Shown here: in pieces, positions 1-12,182 of the stretch
Layout of the letters: every line of letters begins with the position of its first letter
Numbering within the stretch: position 1 is the first letter of the stretch
Source: Riptortus pedestris
Lineage: Eukaryota; Arthropoda; Insecta; Hemiptera; Alydidae
Direction: 5' to 3'
NCBI GenBank assembly: GCA_019009955.1
Contig: CM032232.1
Location: 69,857,501 to 69,921,500 of the forward strand
DNA length: 64,000 bases
The notes under the pieces: generated by a model
What the model saw: only the letters and a program-made list of their open reading frames with translations
Database searches by the model: none
Told to the model about the DNA's origin: nothing
Made by a program: the position numbers and the translations under genes

Positions 1-297
1 AGCAGCATGAGGGAAATATAGTGCAAACTTTGGGATTGAGACGAATAAGAAGACATTCTGCGGGATTGTTTGATCAAAATGTCGTCCAGGTTCCCACTAC
101 AACAAAACTAACTCAGATATTCAAGAAAACATTTCAGAGTGCGATTTACTTAGAGAGAGCTCAGCATCAGACTATAGTGTTAGACGTCTCAGTTTAATTT
201 CTGACGATAATAGCTTTCTGGAATATCCCACCCGTGTTTCAATCGAGGAGTTAACTTTTCTCGTCAAACCATTTTCTTCTTAGATGACCGCTACTTT
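1..297. other. Unassigned DNA
   Basis: No coding region, repeat or RNA gene is recognised here. The stretch ends where a decayed family A copy begins. Confidence 0.4.
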
Positions 298-902
298 TGG
301 CAGATTTAACAGTACCCTTAAGGGAAATCAGCTATTGAGGTTGGTCTCGAAACGGGATTTTCGAAAAACTTCCTCAACGGTTCATCGACCCTTTGTACAT
401 ATATATATATGTCTGTTATGCTCTAGCGGTCGCAATTTTGGTTTGATCGTTACCAAACTCGATGTTAGTTTTATGCAAAAAAAAAAAAAAAATCATCGTT
501 CGTTAATGGCTGAAATCGGACCAGTGGTAGGGGGTGGGATTTCGAAAATTCGAAATATATCCGCTATTATGCGTCGGATCGAAAAATTGTATAGAACCAA
601 TCTTATTGCAAATATAATGTTCTATAAAATTTGTTATTTATGTTTTGTTTACTATCTTGATTATTAACAGATGTATTTAAAGTTTATAGTTTTCGTTTTA
701 CAATTAACCCCCACTTCTACTCATGCCATATTAACAATAAGCTGTTATGTTATGAAGCATAATATTTGAAGCCTAGATACTAAATATTGTTCTCATTAAA
801 CTTTTGTGTTTCGCGGTAAATTTACGTACACGAATTTAAACGTATTCGTGACGCATGTGGGAAATCTGCTTAGTTAACGCAGCCGCTACGTGAAGGACGT
901 AT
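298..902 (-). mobile_element. Family A copy, decayed
   Basis: Minus-oriented copy of the TA-core rolling-circle-like element. The 3' palindrome is partly mutated near 299-330. The body motifs (GCTCTAGCGGTCGCAAT, then TCGTTACCAAACTCGAT) are clear, the TA core is only about 12 nt, and the 5' end near 860-902 keeps GGGAAATCTGCTTAG but has a damaged 5' hairpin. The ORF covering 284-667 is an accident of this repeat. Confidence 0.75.
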
Positions 903-2475
903 TACATTTGACATGGCCATCAGCAAAGTCTCTTGGAATTTTCATCACTCCGAGATAAATGCATTATTGTCTTGGGAAAATACCGGCGGAGAAGCCATTA
1001 ATTTCGATGGTATACTGTACACGTCCAGGCCTCGCTCATAAACTCGAAGCAAAACGAAGCGCGAACTAACCCTGAAAGCAATATACGATATTAAGAGGAA
1101 TAATACTTTCTACACCTGTTGAAAACTTTAGTCTGGAGGAAAAGGCTTGTCAAAGTTAAGAATATGTTATACAAGGATAATTACTGTTCAAATAAAACAA
1201 TCCTTATATACTTCTAATCTCTAAAAGAGAACTTTATGGATACCAGCCAGTATATCTCATAGTTGAATACGACTAAATTCTTAGTTTGAACGTCAATCAA
1301 TTTTAATACTTAGATATAGGTGAATAGACATGGTGTTGTGGTGCTAGATGTATTTTTAAGAAGAAATAACCTTATAATATAGCCAATAAAGGAATATACT
1401 GAATGTATTGTTTTTGTCTTTTGCCCCGTATCCCACAGATATATCAAGAAGCCGATTTCTATTAACCCTCTTGAGGGCGCGGTGATCTATAGTGCACCAT
1501 AAATTGATAAATTCTTTAAGGGCTCCATCATATAAAATCATTATACTTCTTATTCTGGACCCAATATTTTTATATGTTTTTAGTAGTTTAATGGCAAGGG
1601 TCACCAATGAAAATCCCTTCCTCTAGATAAGTATAAACGACCTCCCCAGTGAGGAATGGACAGTGGATGACGACGAACGTAAGAGGGAACGAGCACTTGA
1701 GAAATGGACCGCTCCTGAAGAGTTGGTATTTATGACACGAAACATGTAGGGTAGTATGAATAATGTTCCCGCGGAAAAAATGTTTATTATTAGTGATTTT
1801 TGCCATTAAACTATGAAGAACATATAAAAACAAAATATGAGGTTACCAACAGAAAGGGAAACGGATGTGTAGACATTCTATGATTTTCTTATATAATTTT
1901 ATAATATATACTTTAGATTTAGATATACAGGTTTAGGTCTATAAAAAGAAAATACCTGCTAGGTTAATTTTTTTGTTACGTCAATTTTATGCTTGCTCTG
2001 TAAAGGGCTAAGGAAATCTTTATGAATTACAAGATTTTATTCAAATCCATTATTAAGTACTTAATGCAAGTACCTACACTTATATTCAGAGATCAATTTA
2101 ATTTAAGACATATTTACACGTTAATATTCATTACTATTAAATAATTCTATTTTAGTAAGAAAATCGAAATATAAATTTGTTTATCAGTGTCACACATTGG
2201 AATATAATGAATTGGAGCCTTGCAGAGCGATCAGCTGTCCAGTAAGGGACCGCATATAGACACATCCTTAATTTGAGGGTATTGATCTCCTCATTTTCAA
2301 CTACTTGAGTCCAATGACCATGCAATACTTCCTGTACGATTTTAACTTTGCAACTATTGATATGTCAAGGGCGTCATACGTTTTACCCGATGAAAAGTAA
2401 TGTAGTTTTGGATTTTGGGTATTTAGTCTGTACCTAGGCCTTAGTTATTAAAATTATAAGATTTTTGATATAGAG
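903..2475. other. Unassigned AT-rich DNA
   Basis: No motif-bearing ORF is visible. Short minus-strand ORFs at 1356-1833 have no recognisable domain. Nothing repeated elsewhere in the window was found in this stretch. Confidence 0.35.
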
Positions 2476-3139
2476 CAGGGCTTCTTAAACTATGGATCGC
2501 GACCCCATTTGGGGTCGCGTAGCAAAATTCTGGGGTCGCGAGAGATAAAAATACAATTTATGTTTTATCTTCAGTTACAACTTATTCGTCGATTAGACGA
2601 ATATGCTTTATCTACAATTACAACCTATTCGTCGATTCGACGAATATGTTTATCTACAGTTACAACCTATCGTCGATTCGACGATGCTTCTTTTACAAAG
2701 AGAAGGTTATCTTTCCTTTGGAAGGACGAGGCGATTTTCTACTTCCGGATGTATGTAGGCTATAAAAAACAGGCACATCCATCTCATTAAATTTTTAACT
2801 TATACTTTAATTTAATACTTACCACGCAACTACTTGAATATATTCGAGAGAATTAAGACGGTTAGAATCCTCTTTTATTTTTGAAACTATAATAAATACA
2901 ATTCTATAATTTTTTGTGCAATTTTTAATTTTAGATATTTGTATGTTTCAAAACGAATTCTAAACTTATATATTTTCATATGTATATTGTTACCTAATAA
3001 ATAAATCATCAAAAAATATTAATTTATTTTTCTTTTATATTTGTATGGGGTCGTCAAGAAACTCGCAATCATAAATGGGGTCGTCAAGAAACTCGCAATC
3101 ATAAAGGGGGTCGTAAATTACAAAAGTTTAAGAAGCCCT
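2476..3139 (+). mobile_element. hAT-type MITE, copy 1
   Basis: Non-autonomous DNA element with terminal inverted repeats CAGGGCTTCTTAAACT at the left and its inverse at the right, followed inward by the palindromic GGGGTCGCGACCCC theme. It is about 660 bp and closely matches the inverted copy at 31673-32304. It contains three tandem units of about 40 bp, each built around ATTCGTCGATTCGACGAAT or a variant, and near the right end a doubled unit of about 31 bp starting GGGGTCGTCAAGAAACTC. The flanks (ATATAGAG left, ATATTATAGAG right) suggest a damaged 8-bp duplication. The internal ORF at 2509-2790 shows no transposase motif. Confidence 0.8.
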
Positions 3140-3239
3140 ATATTATAGAGCATATATTTAAATATCACTTGAAGAGTCAGTGGTTATTAATGACTCTAAC
3201 ATTCAAAAACACAAATCACTATAAGAATAATAAAAAAAT

Positions 3240-3450
3240 TACAACTTCGATATTTGTATAACTTTATGTAACAAACACGATTGGTCATATAACATTTTTT
3301 CGATCTAACCTTTAATGATGGAGGTGCATGCCATTAAAAATTGTATCCTATTCTAAATCCCCACGTCTTCTGAAGTTCAATTTTGGCCGTAAACGAACTT
3401 CGTCTTTAGTTGTGCACAAAACGTTCAAATATTGAGTTTAGCAACTGTTA
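3240..3450 (+). mobile_element. Family A fragment, decayed
   Basis: Weak but recognisable body of family A: TTTTTCGATCTAACC near 3296 and GGCCGTAAACGAACTTCG near 3385, followed by a diverged version of the ATCGAGTTTGGTAACG block. Both ends are missing. Confidence 0.5.
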
Positions 3451-3571
3451 GGGAGTGAATATTATAATGAACGATTTTTATATTTAAACCTCTTTGTAAT
3501 TGAAAGACAAATTCTGATAAAACATGCTAAATATTTTTTTGTGCTTAAGATCTTACCAGGTTCTTTGAAAA

Positions 3572-4156
3572 AAGTCCGTCAAGTAGGGGCTGCGTTAACT
3601 AAGCAGATTTCCCACGTGAAGTTTTACAATAGAGAAATTTCACGAGAGCCGAACAGTTAAGGAAACGGCTGACCTAGCTTTTGGCGAGAAACTCATTCTC
3701 ATCCGTTATCCACCCAGATTTAATAAAAATGCAAATATCTCGTTTAATATTCAAAATAGAGAATAAATGTATATAACAGTATTTATAGTAAATTTAATTT
3801 TCAATAAGATTGATTCTATGCAATTTTTCGATACGACGTATAGTAACGGAAATATGTTGAATTTTTGATAATCCTCCCCTCTAAACCCCCCTCCCACTGG
3901 TCCGATTTCAGCCGTTCACGAACTTGATCTTTCTTTTTACATAAAACGACTAAATATCGAGTTTGGTAACGATCAAACAAAAATTTCGACCGCTAGAGCG
4001 GTAACAGACAAATATATAGATATATTTATACAGTTTTGAACGGACCTCATTTTCGTCATCTGCTAGGTAGGATCGATGGACTTTGAAGAAAAATTTCGAA
4101 AATTCCGTCATGAGTACGACCTCAATTGCTGATTTCCCTTAAGGGAAATCTGCTAA
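3572..4156 (+). mobile_element. Family A copy, both ends present
   Basis: Starts AAGTCCGTCAAG in an A-run, keeps the 5' subterminal AGCAGATTTCCCACGTG, and has the body with a CCCCTCTAAACCCCCCTCCC run. The core is short and interrupted rather than a long (TA)n. It ends with the palindrome GATTTCCCTTAAGGGAAATC and TGCTAA. It belongs to the 5' subtype whose hairpin is followed by ACGTGAAGTTTTAC. Confidence 0.85.
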
Positions 4157-4419
4157 AAACTGATTTCATCTTTTGGAACTTTCCTCTCACCAGTCCTAAT
4201 AATACCACCGCAAAGCTTTGCAAGTCCTCCATGCATGAGTAAGTCCTTTATCCATCCTTTGCTGGTTGGCAAATTCTAAATTCCTCTTTAATATTTCCTT
4301 GATTCCTTTAGTTCTAACTTCACAAGCCGAATGTCTGTTCAATTCTTCTTCGTTAAGACTGCCTCCACTAAAGACATTATCATCTCACTTTAAAAGACGG
4401 TGGAGGGGAATTCAATAGA

Positions 4420-4645
4420 TTATACTAGGATTAGCTATGAGTGTTAAGGCACTAGTCCATCTTGCAGTTGGTGGACTTTGAGTTGTGAGTCCGATATCTG
4501 TGTGGTAAATTTTAATTCATTTTGGGTGAACTCACTAAACCAAATTCCTAAAACCACCCTGGAAAGGGTGAAGATCTGTAGATAACTCGTACCGATAATG
4601 TTGGTGTTAAATGTACTAAATAAAGGGATTAGGTCATTGAAGAAA
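4420..4645 (+). mobile_element. tRNA-derived SINE (family S) copy
   Basis: Matches the SINE at 26393-26618 in its body: CCACCCTGGAAAGGGTG (a small hairpin), then GTAGATAACTCGTACCGAT. The upstream part resembles a tRNA, with GAGTTGTGAGTCCGAT standing where a B box is expected. Diverged; a short tail fragment of the same family lies at 4890-4952. Confidence 0.65.
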
Positions 4646-4889
4646 AGAGTGGTGACGCTAATGATTCAGAATAATATTATTCTTTATTATATCCAGACAT
4701 ACATATAAACAAGGATTATATTTTTTGTTAATATTTGAAATTATATTTTTCTTAGCTAAGGAATCTTGATTACTCGTTATCTTAATTAATGTGCTTCTAT
4801 AAGTATTTTAATATTAAATATAAATATATTTCCTATCCAATTAAAAAAAAATTTACTACCTCAATAAATATAATAGTGGCTAGAAAAAG

Positions 4890-4952
4890 GTCACTCCGTA
4901 TATCGTAAATGTTTTAACAAAGTGGACGTTAGTAGTATTTAAAAATAAATAA
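4890..4952 (+). mobile_element. SINE family S tail fragment
   Basis: The stretch AAAGTGGACGTTAGTAG followed by (AAATA)n-like sequence matches the SINE 3' end seen at 26595-26618. Confidence 0.5.
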
Positions 4953-6142
4953 ATCACTAATTTAGCAGCAATATGGAAACAATTTATTTCAAAATATAAC
5001 GGTTTTGTCCTTCTAAAGAGTAATTAGTTTGGCTTCCGAACCTGAAGGGTAATAATTTAATTAATAATAATTCCCTGGGATAATTTTCCCCAAAAAAATC
5101 CCCTTGACTTGAAATTGTTAGCTGACTCATTTAACTAAGAAATAATTTTGGAATATGTAATTCGAATTGTTGTAGAATGCAATTCCCTAAATGTTTAAAG
5201 GATTGAATTTTCATATATATTCTTATAATAATTCTTCTTAGTGTTTAATTAAATAGCTTGGTTGAAAATTTATTCTGTCTTAATGAGTTGAAATGGTTTC
5301 TGTGTTACCGGCGAGTAGGTTTAAAGGCATAGGGCCGAGAACCCCCCCCCCCTTACCAAAAAAAAAGATTATAGACAAAAAAAATAATGTAAAAAATATA
5401 TAAAAATATATACATATTTATATATAATAAAAGTCGGCCAGCGTGCGTGTGCCTGTGTCTTCCCATTACTGGGGAACTCAAATACGGTCTGAAGTGTTGG
5501 GCATTGATAACCGGGAAGTTTTTTGCCCAAAATCAAACAAACAAACAAACCTAAATGTTTCTTGCTTTAGAAAGAACTCATTTAGAACATTTTGTTCATA
5601 GGAATTATTGTGCATGGATATTTCCTTTGTTTTACCTACTACTGTGTATATTAGCTTATGGCATCAACAAGACAAATTTCGGTTCGTATATTGTTGCCTA
5701 TGAAAATAAAATGAAGTACAATATTTGTTCAGTGGAAAGTAAACATGAATATATAACAAATACTATAAGCATACCACAGTCATTTATATAAACAACAGGA
5801 ATTAATTAAGTATTCAATTTATGTCGACAGCCAGTGTATTCCTGGAACCTGAGTTTTGTTCCAGGAAACCAAATCACTCTGGATAAATATTAATTTTTTC
5901 TCTTTTTTATACATATACATTTTTTTTTAAGTGGCACAAACAAATAGTGTGGCAGATGTCGAAAGACGGAGAAGGCATGCATTGGGTAATTATATTTTAT
6001 ACGAGTGAGTGTTTATGGTAATGACTTCTTTTTTTTGATACTACATTCTTATTGATGTGACAGATTTAATGTGCTGTTAATAACCTCATTTGTTATTTAA
6101 TGCTTAACAGAAGGCTAAAAGCTTGATGCTGATATAAATAAA

Positions 6143-6146
<4 letters not shown>
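4953..6146. other. Unassigned AT-rich DNA with one small ATG ORF
   Basis: Contains a 78-codon ATG ORF at 5555-5791 (+) with a hydrophobic stretch (LFYLLLCILAYG, roughly residues 26-37), but no homology, splice context or codon bias I can support. A C-run lies at 5341-5352 and (CAAA)n at 5534-5550. The latter resembles Helitron 5'-region sequence, but no Helitron end is present. Confidence 0.3.
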
Positions 6147-6225
<79 letters not shown>

Positions 6226-7158
6226 GTAACCTCTGTCTGTACATTGGTTTTTTCGCGAAATTTCATGATAACTTTTCGTTTCACATGTCATAGACACCAT
6301 AACTGCATTTTTTTTCTTTGGTGTCTATTTGTTTGTTTGTTTGTTACCTTTTCACGCACAAACGGCTGAACCAAATTTTATGAAACTTGGTATGTATATT
6401 ACTACTAACCCAACTTAGACTTTATTCTCTGAGACGAACCGGAGTGGGGGTTATAACGGAGACCTGAAATTAAAAATAGCGATATTTCGTTTCCTATTGT
6501 TTTTTTGGCAAATACGCACATAACAAAAGTTGTTTATTTTGTTATTTAAAGAAAGTTTTGTTGTATACACTTTTGTTGTATACCTAAGTATAAATGAGTT
6601 ATAGCGGAAGTCAATAATTTTATTTGGCACAAGGGACTCAACCGAACTAAATAAAACTCGGTATATGTATTATCACTAACGCCTTCCTTATAATAAGCCA
6701 TACAAACATTTCTAAGGATGGGTAGGAGTGGGGGTTATAAGGGAGGCCTGAAATTAATAATAGTGATGTTTTGTTTCTTATTGTGGTTTCGGCAAATATG
6801 CACAAAGTTGTTTATTTTGTTATTTAGAGAAATTTGCTCAACAATTCTTTTCAATATGAACTACCAGGTACCTCACCTGGAAAAATTAATTGAAATGTAT
6901 GTTAATATTTTGTTCTTAATAATTCAAATCTATGCATAATGCACAGGAAACGGGAAATTTGACAATATAGAGGACAGAGAGGTCTTACATAAAAAATTAA
7001 TTTTATTATTAACAAATCCACAAAAACGACGGGTATTAACCCTAAACACTGGGACGGGTAAAAGTCAAAATATTGTGCAAAGTAAAGCCTTGTCAAAAAA
7101 ATACCATCACCATTCAGCCTCAAATGAATTCCCGGGCGAAGCCGGGTATCTGAGCTAG
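6147..7158 (+). mobile_element. Non-autonomous Helitron (family H), copy A
   Basis: The 5' part begins in a (TA)n tract and continues AATTGTAACCTCTGTCTGTA, then (TTTG)n and AACGGCTGAACC, the usual layout of arthropod Helitron 5' regions. Two internal units follow, each starting near GGGGGTTATAA (about 6446 and 6731). The 3' end has the hairpin CCCGGGCGAAGCCGGG, eight bases (TATCTGAG) and the terminal CTAG at 7155-7158, followed by T. No Rep or helicase coding is present, so it is non-autonomous. The exact 5' base is hidden in the TA tract. Confidence 0.85.
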
Positions 7159-8654
7159 TATATATATATATATATTCAATCTAGAGAGGGATCACTGGCA
7201 TAAATAGAAGTAGCTTGCCCGTTAGCGGAGTGCAAGAAAAAAAAATGATTGAATAGAGAACCAGAACATACACACACATTAGGGTCAAGTCCCTTGAACT
7301 GCTGTCGTTAGAACAGCTGGGTGTGTGTGTCCTTGGAGTAGAATGAGGAAAATAATTCATATGATGAAGTCAAATTGAAAAAAAAGTATCGAGTCATAGT
7401 TCACTGTATTAAACTAGACTTTGAACCGTGACTTAAGGCCTTGTTGATGATCATTAGATCCAATTTTCAGCTCAAGCAATTTTCCCCCGCCAAGAGAGAA
7501 ATGCTCAATAGAGGTTTAATATAATAAGTGAAATAATTTAAAAATATTTAATGAGCCTGTCATAATGTTTCTAAAGTGCAATCGATTAAATGCTTCTTTA
7601 AATTGAAAGAACGATGACTTATATATTAAGTAAATAATGAATAAACAATATGATAATAACAAATGGAGTCTAAACAGCTGAAAATAATAAATGTTGGCCC
7701 TATGTTTATAGATTATTTTAGTCTGAAGTTGCCAAATCGCTCTTAGAACAATTTTTCTTATTCTTAAAAATAGAATTGTCGTATATATATAAATTTTATA
7801 AATTTAGCACTGACGTAGAAAATAGCCACCTTTCTAAATTTAATTCTCAACCAATGAAGTAAGTAACTACGTGTAACTAATATTACCAGAGTGAAAAGGT
7901 CAGACATCTGTTTTGAAATGCATTACATTTCCCCGTCTGTTCCCTCATTAAGGGGACATAAACCTAGTTCAAACATGTTCATATGTAGGCCGATCACTAA
8001 TTACATACAACACTAATTACTCTATGAGGAAAATCAAATTAACCACACAAAATAGAAATGTAACAGCGGTAGGAAATGTTAAGTTACGTTGAATATTATT
8101 AAATGAAATTACACGTGTTATATACTGAAATCAACATAAAGGGACGAATTTGATTTTTTTTTAAAAGTTATAGCAATTTATATATTTGTTATATCATATT
8201 ACTGGCCGTTTGTCGAACACATGAATGCGTTGTATGCAAGTGAAGAATAACAAACCTGTCGTGCATTTGACTATACTACGATCCCCTATTACACGGTGCA
8301 AATGAAGTAGAACGGTTGTTATTGTCATTAATTGTTATTGCCAAATTTTATAATTGTATTTGGTATACCCTTTAATCTTAGAAATGGATTTTATTGAATA
8401 CTCTATTTGAAAATATCAATATTTTTAATATTTGAGAAACATACCCCGGGTCACTAGCCCTGGTTTTCTGTGTGTATACGCCAGTCTCTTCTACAAACTA
8501 CGTGAGGGTTGAGTAATTAGGGAGGTTTTATTTTGAGAGAAATTATTTTAGCAGTTTTTTTCCCTCAATGGAAGTCACCTATTGAGTTAGTAATAATGAC
8601 AAAAAATCTCTTCAAATGTGCTGAATCTATCCAGGAGAAGGTACCTCTATCCAG
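7159..8654. other. Unassigned AT-rich DNA
   Basis: No supported gene or repeat was found. A (GATC/TATC)-like patch merging into (TA)n lies just before the decayed family A copy at 8655. Confidence 0.35.
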
Positions 8655-9083
8655 GAAACTAAATATATAGATCTGTCTATCTATCGATCTATCTATATAT
8701 ATATATATTTGTTAAAGCTCTTGATTCGAAAAAGTTTATTAGATCTATACCAAACTCAATTTAACCGTTCATGTAACACTAAATATCATTTTCGTTAATG
8801 TATGAAATCAGACGGGGACAAGAAGGAGGAAGCGGACTCAAAAATTCAAAATGCGTTGATATTATGGTATAAAAATGAGCCAATCTATTGTGTTAAACTT
8901 TTGATGGTCTACAATTGTTGTTATTCGTAGTTTCTTGTCCTCAGCCGTCACTAATCCCCCACTTCTACTCATGGGATTTGTATTGAGAAATAGAGAATAT
9001 ATGATAAAATGAGATCACCAGCGCCTCATTCGAGCACATAGGAAAGCTGCTTAGTTTACGCATCCCCTGCGTGACAGATTTCT
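8655..9083 (-). mobile_element. Family A copy, old subtype, decayed
   Basis: After a (TA)n patch near 8690-8708, the sequence follows the family A body in minus orientation with many changes. It ends with GGAAAGCTGCTTAGTTTACGC and a recognisable CCCCTGCGTGACAGATTT 5' end. The 5' portion next to the subterminal motif differs from the two common subtypes. Confidence 0.6.
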
Positions 9084-9323
9084 TTTAATTATTCATCACA
9101 AGAATAAGGACGCTCAGAGTAAAAAAGGAAGGTGTCTGTAGTTCCAAATCACTTTAAGACTAGTGGCAAGTTCTCCATTTGTTGTGCCGTCTTATAAAAC
9201 AGTATGGATTTCCAGGCAGTTTTTCATTTGGATGTCAATTATAAAATATGGCCTACATGAGAATTCGTTTTTTATACAGGAGGTGAGGTTTTAATTCACA
9301 ACACATATTTTATACATATTATT

Positions 9324-9447
9324 TTAGCAGATTTCCCTTAAGGGAAATCAGCTATTGAGGTCGTACTCATGACGCGATTTTCGAAATTTTTTTTCAAATG
9401 TCCATCGATCCTACCCAGGAGATGACGAAAATGAGGTCTGTTCAAAA

Positions 9448-9511
<64 letters not shown>

Positions 9512-9950
9512 CTGTTAACGCTCTAGCGGTCGCAATTTTGGTTTGATCCTTACTATACTCGATATATGACCGTTTTATGTAAAAAGTCAGATCAAGTTCG
9601 TTAATGGCTGAAATCGAACCAGAGGGAGGGTGAGTTTAGAGGGGGGGATTTTCGAAAATTTGAAATATCTCCGTTACCATACGTCGGATCAAAAGATTGT
9701 ATAGAACCAATCTTATTGCAAATTAAATTTACTACAAACATTGTTATAAACATTTATTCTCTATCTTGAATACTAACCGAGATATTTGCATTTTTATTAA
9801 TTGTGGGCCGATAACGGATGACTGAATTTCCCGCCAAAAGCTAGTTAGACCATTTGCCGTAACTGTTTGGCTCTCGTATGGAGATTTCTCTATTTTATAA
9901 CTTCACGTGGGAAATCTGCTTAGTTTAAGCAGCCCCTGCGTGGCGGACTT
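9324..9950 (-). mobile_element. Family A copy, both ends present
   Basis: Begins TTAGCAG plus the 3' palindrome, holds a (TA)n core near 9450-9507, a G-run, and the 5' end GCAGCCCCTGCGTGGCGGACTT. The body is almost the same as the copy at 13774-14371, including the stretch TGTGGGCCGATAACGGATGA. The two copies share the 44 bp beyond their 5' ends but not the sequence beyond their 3' ends. Confidence 0.9.
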
Positions 9951-9994
9951 TACTTTATGCAAAGTGCACTTTCAGTGTCAGCGCTCCATCATCA
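9951..9994. repeat. 44-bp flank shared with 14372-14415
   Basis: Sequence immediately outside the 5' end of the 9324-9950 element, matching the start of the foldback repeat at 14372. It stops abruptly at 9994, where another family A fragment begins. Confidence 0.7.
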
Positions 9995-10475
9995 TTTGAT
10001 CGAAAACGTGTATAGAACCAATCTTATTGAAAATTAAATATACTATAAATTATGTTATATACATTTATTCTCTAACTTGAATATTAGCCGAGATATTTGC
10101 ATTTGTATGAAGTCTGTGGTCGGATATAGTTTGGATTACGTCGGCCATCTTCGTCATTTCTCGGCTCAGGCGGAAGCTTCTTCTAACCTGGCGTTTCTAA
10201 CCTTACTTTACTTTTTGTGAGATTTATGCAAATACGTCCTGTTCATCCGCCCCCCCCCCTTCTTTAGTTCTTGGACTACTAAAATTTGAGTTATTAAAAT
10301 ATAAATTATTCTTACAATTCAGAAGCCGTTTCAGTTGGGTATTTATTTTAATTAACTGAAAGATTTCTCATTATCTAATCACGGTGGTATTGTGTTACCA
10401 GTATGCAGATTTCTCTAATGTAAAACTTCACAGGGGAAATCTGCTTAGTTTACGCAGCCCCTGCGTGACGGACTT
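9995..10475 (-). mobile_element. Family A 5'-half fragment
   Basis: Starts inside the element body (TTGATCGAAAACGTGTATAG) and runs to a good 5' end, GCAGCCCCTGCGTGACGGACTT. Closest to the copy at 37233-38026: both carry the long stretch with AGAAGCCGTTTCAGTTGGG and a nine-base C or G run. The 3' half is missing. Confidence 0.8.
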
Positions 10476-11344
10476 TTTTTTTTTTTAAGAAATACCCATT
10501 TTCTAGCTATATCCTAGTTGTAAAATGCCTTCACCCCAGCGTCATTTTCCGATTATAAAGCTATGTTTTACACAGACAAATAATTAAAATATTAAGTTTT
10601 AACTTTTTTTTTGTATTTACTTCTATTCCCTTTAGTCATATATAGTTCTTTTCCATTTATAGAATTTTCTTCCATTGCCTAGGTGACTTCATTTGTTGGC
10701 CTTACATACAGCAACTAGAAAACGAAACAAAAGGGACGAATCTTGGACTAAACCAAAAGTCTAATTCAACTTGTAACGAAATTAGGTTAGGACGAAACTA
10801 GATGATAAAATGCAGCTTTTGATTGATTCGAATCAACTAATATATTATTTAGTAGTGACCAAGTTTTAACTATAAAAAATTGATAATGTTTCTTCCGAAA
10901 ATAGCTACTAGATCTTTTATAAATTCATAAAGCAATTAAAGCAATTGGTTAAACTGTGTGTATGATTCAATAGACTTAAAGATTGATGGCATGACGTCTC
11001 TCCAATTAGGCTAACATGGGCAATTCGTGAATATTTCAGTAGTTGTCAACTAAGGATATATATGCCTCGGCCTATTCCTGCCAAGGACAGTCTGAAACAC
11101 TTACACATCTAGTTGTGCCTCTGTTTGTCTTGTCCTTGGTTATTTAAACATATAAATGAATGGATTGAAATAAAAGAGAAAAACTATACAAATTATTTGG
11201 CATGTCTGCCAAAAATAAACTTTTCATAGGTATATTGGATGACGTGTTTGGGGACTTCATTTAGTTGTTTCACCTAGTTCAATGCAATGCTCATTTAATA
11301 ATTTCCAAATACTAGCACTAATCTGTACGAGCTACCCCTGGGCC
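10476..11344. other. Unassigned AT-rich DNA
   Basis: No supported coding or repeat signal. Confidence 0.3.
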
Positions 11345-11500
11345 GCCACCCTTTTCTAGCGAGTGGGTGACTGTGGATCTCAGTTTGATCATTACCAAAC
11401 TCGATATTTCAATTTTTTTTTTTAATTCTAACTGAAATCGAACTGGGGATTTTGACTTAAAAAGTGAAACTTCATATGTACCTATTACTATTTCTCGATT
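11345..11500 (-). mobile_element. Family A fragment
   Basis: GTTTGATCATTACCAAACTCGATATTT followed by an A/T run and a diverged AACTGAAATCGAAC block reproduces the minus-strand body of family A. Neither end is present. Confidence 0.5.
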
Positions 11501-12182
11501 GAAAAATCCTTTATCTTGTTGATAATGTAGTAGTTAAAAATATTGTTCTTTGTGGTTTTCTGTTATTCGAAAATTGACGACGAGTAGTTTAGAAACTTTG
11601 TATTTTTGCAAAAAAATATCCGTTCAGAATTGTTTCTTTTGACCATCCCTGAATCCATTTTGACTACATACGGGGTGACATCTTTAGGTTTATTTATATC
11701 TCTCTCATAACTAAAACTCCGCTAGTCTAAGAATGAATAAAGCATTGTTGTAACGCCTAATTGTGCAGTGATTGGTTTAGAGAAGAGGGAAAATTAAATA
11801 AATAAAATCTCTCCGCACATATACGAAAAATACGATGTTTTTGGTTTGTCATGTGGCGTTTTGCTAACACAGGTATTATAACTGATAAATTGGAAAAATT
11901 GTTTCAATTTAAATCATATATAAAATGAAGAGCATCAAAACATTCTGTTTATTTAAATTATATTGAAATTGAACTAAAATTTAACTTTTTAAGTTCTAAG
12001 TTGTGTTCGTGTTTCTTGTTTGTTTCAGTGTTTCGTTCCTTCAGTTCTGCTCCTTAAATTATTTTGTGTGTTCCATTTTTTAAATTTTGTTTACTTGTTT
12101 TTTGTTTTTGTTCTGTCATCCCTCTCCTCATCTCTAAGAAGAGCCAGGTCACCAACAGTGGCGTAGCTCTATGAAATAAATA
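11501..12182. other. Unassigned DNA, possible LINE 3' tail
   Basis: From about 12000 the sequence becomes T-rich and ends with CAGTGGCGTAGCTCTATGA followed by (AATA)n at 12174-12191. A short simple-repeat tail after a T-rich untranslated region is typical of some non-LTR retrotransposon 3' ends, but no coding sequence supports it here. Confidence 0.3.

Noticed and set aside
284..667. 127-codon ORF on the + strand
   Set aside because: It lies entirely within a decayed family A copy, on the opposite strand to the element, and includes homopolymer-encoded Lys runs.
2509..2790. ORF in hAT MITE copy 1, matched by 32020-32271 in copy 2
   Set aside because: The shared peptide follows from sharing the MITE sequence, including tandem palindromes. 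No zinc finger, DDE or dimerisation motif is present.
6093..6300. ORFs made of repeated Ile-Tyr over TA tracts (also at 46716, 49905, 51193, 58006, 61771 and 63267)
   Set aside because: These are translations of (TA)n microsatellites inside transposons; the flanking residues are repeat sequence and recur from copy to copy.
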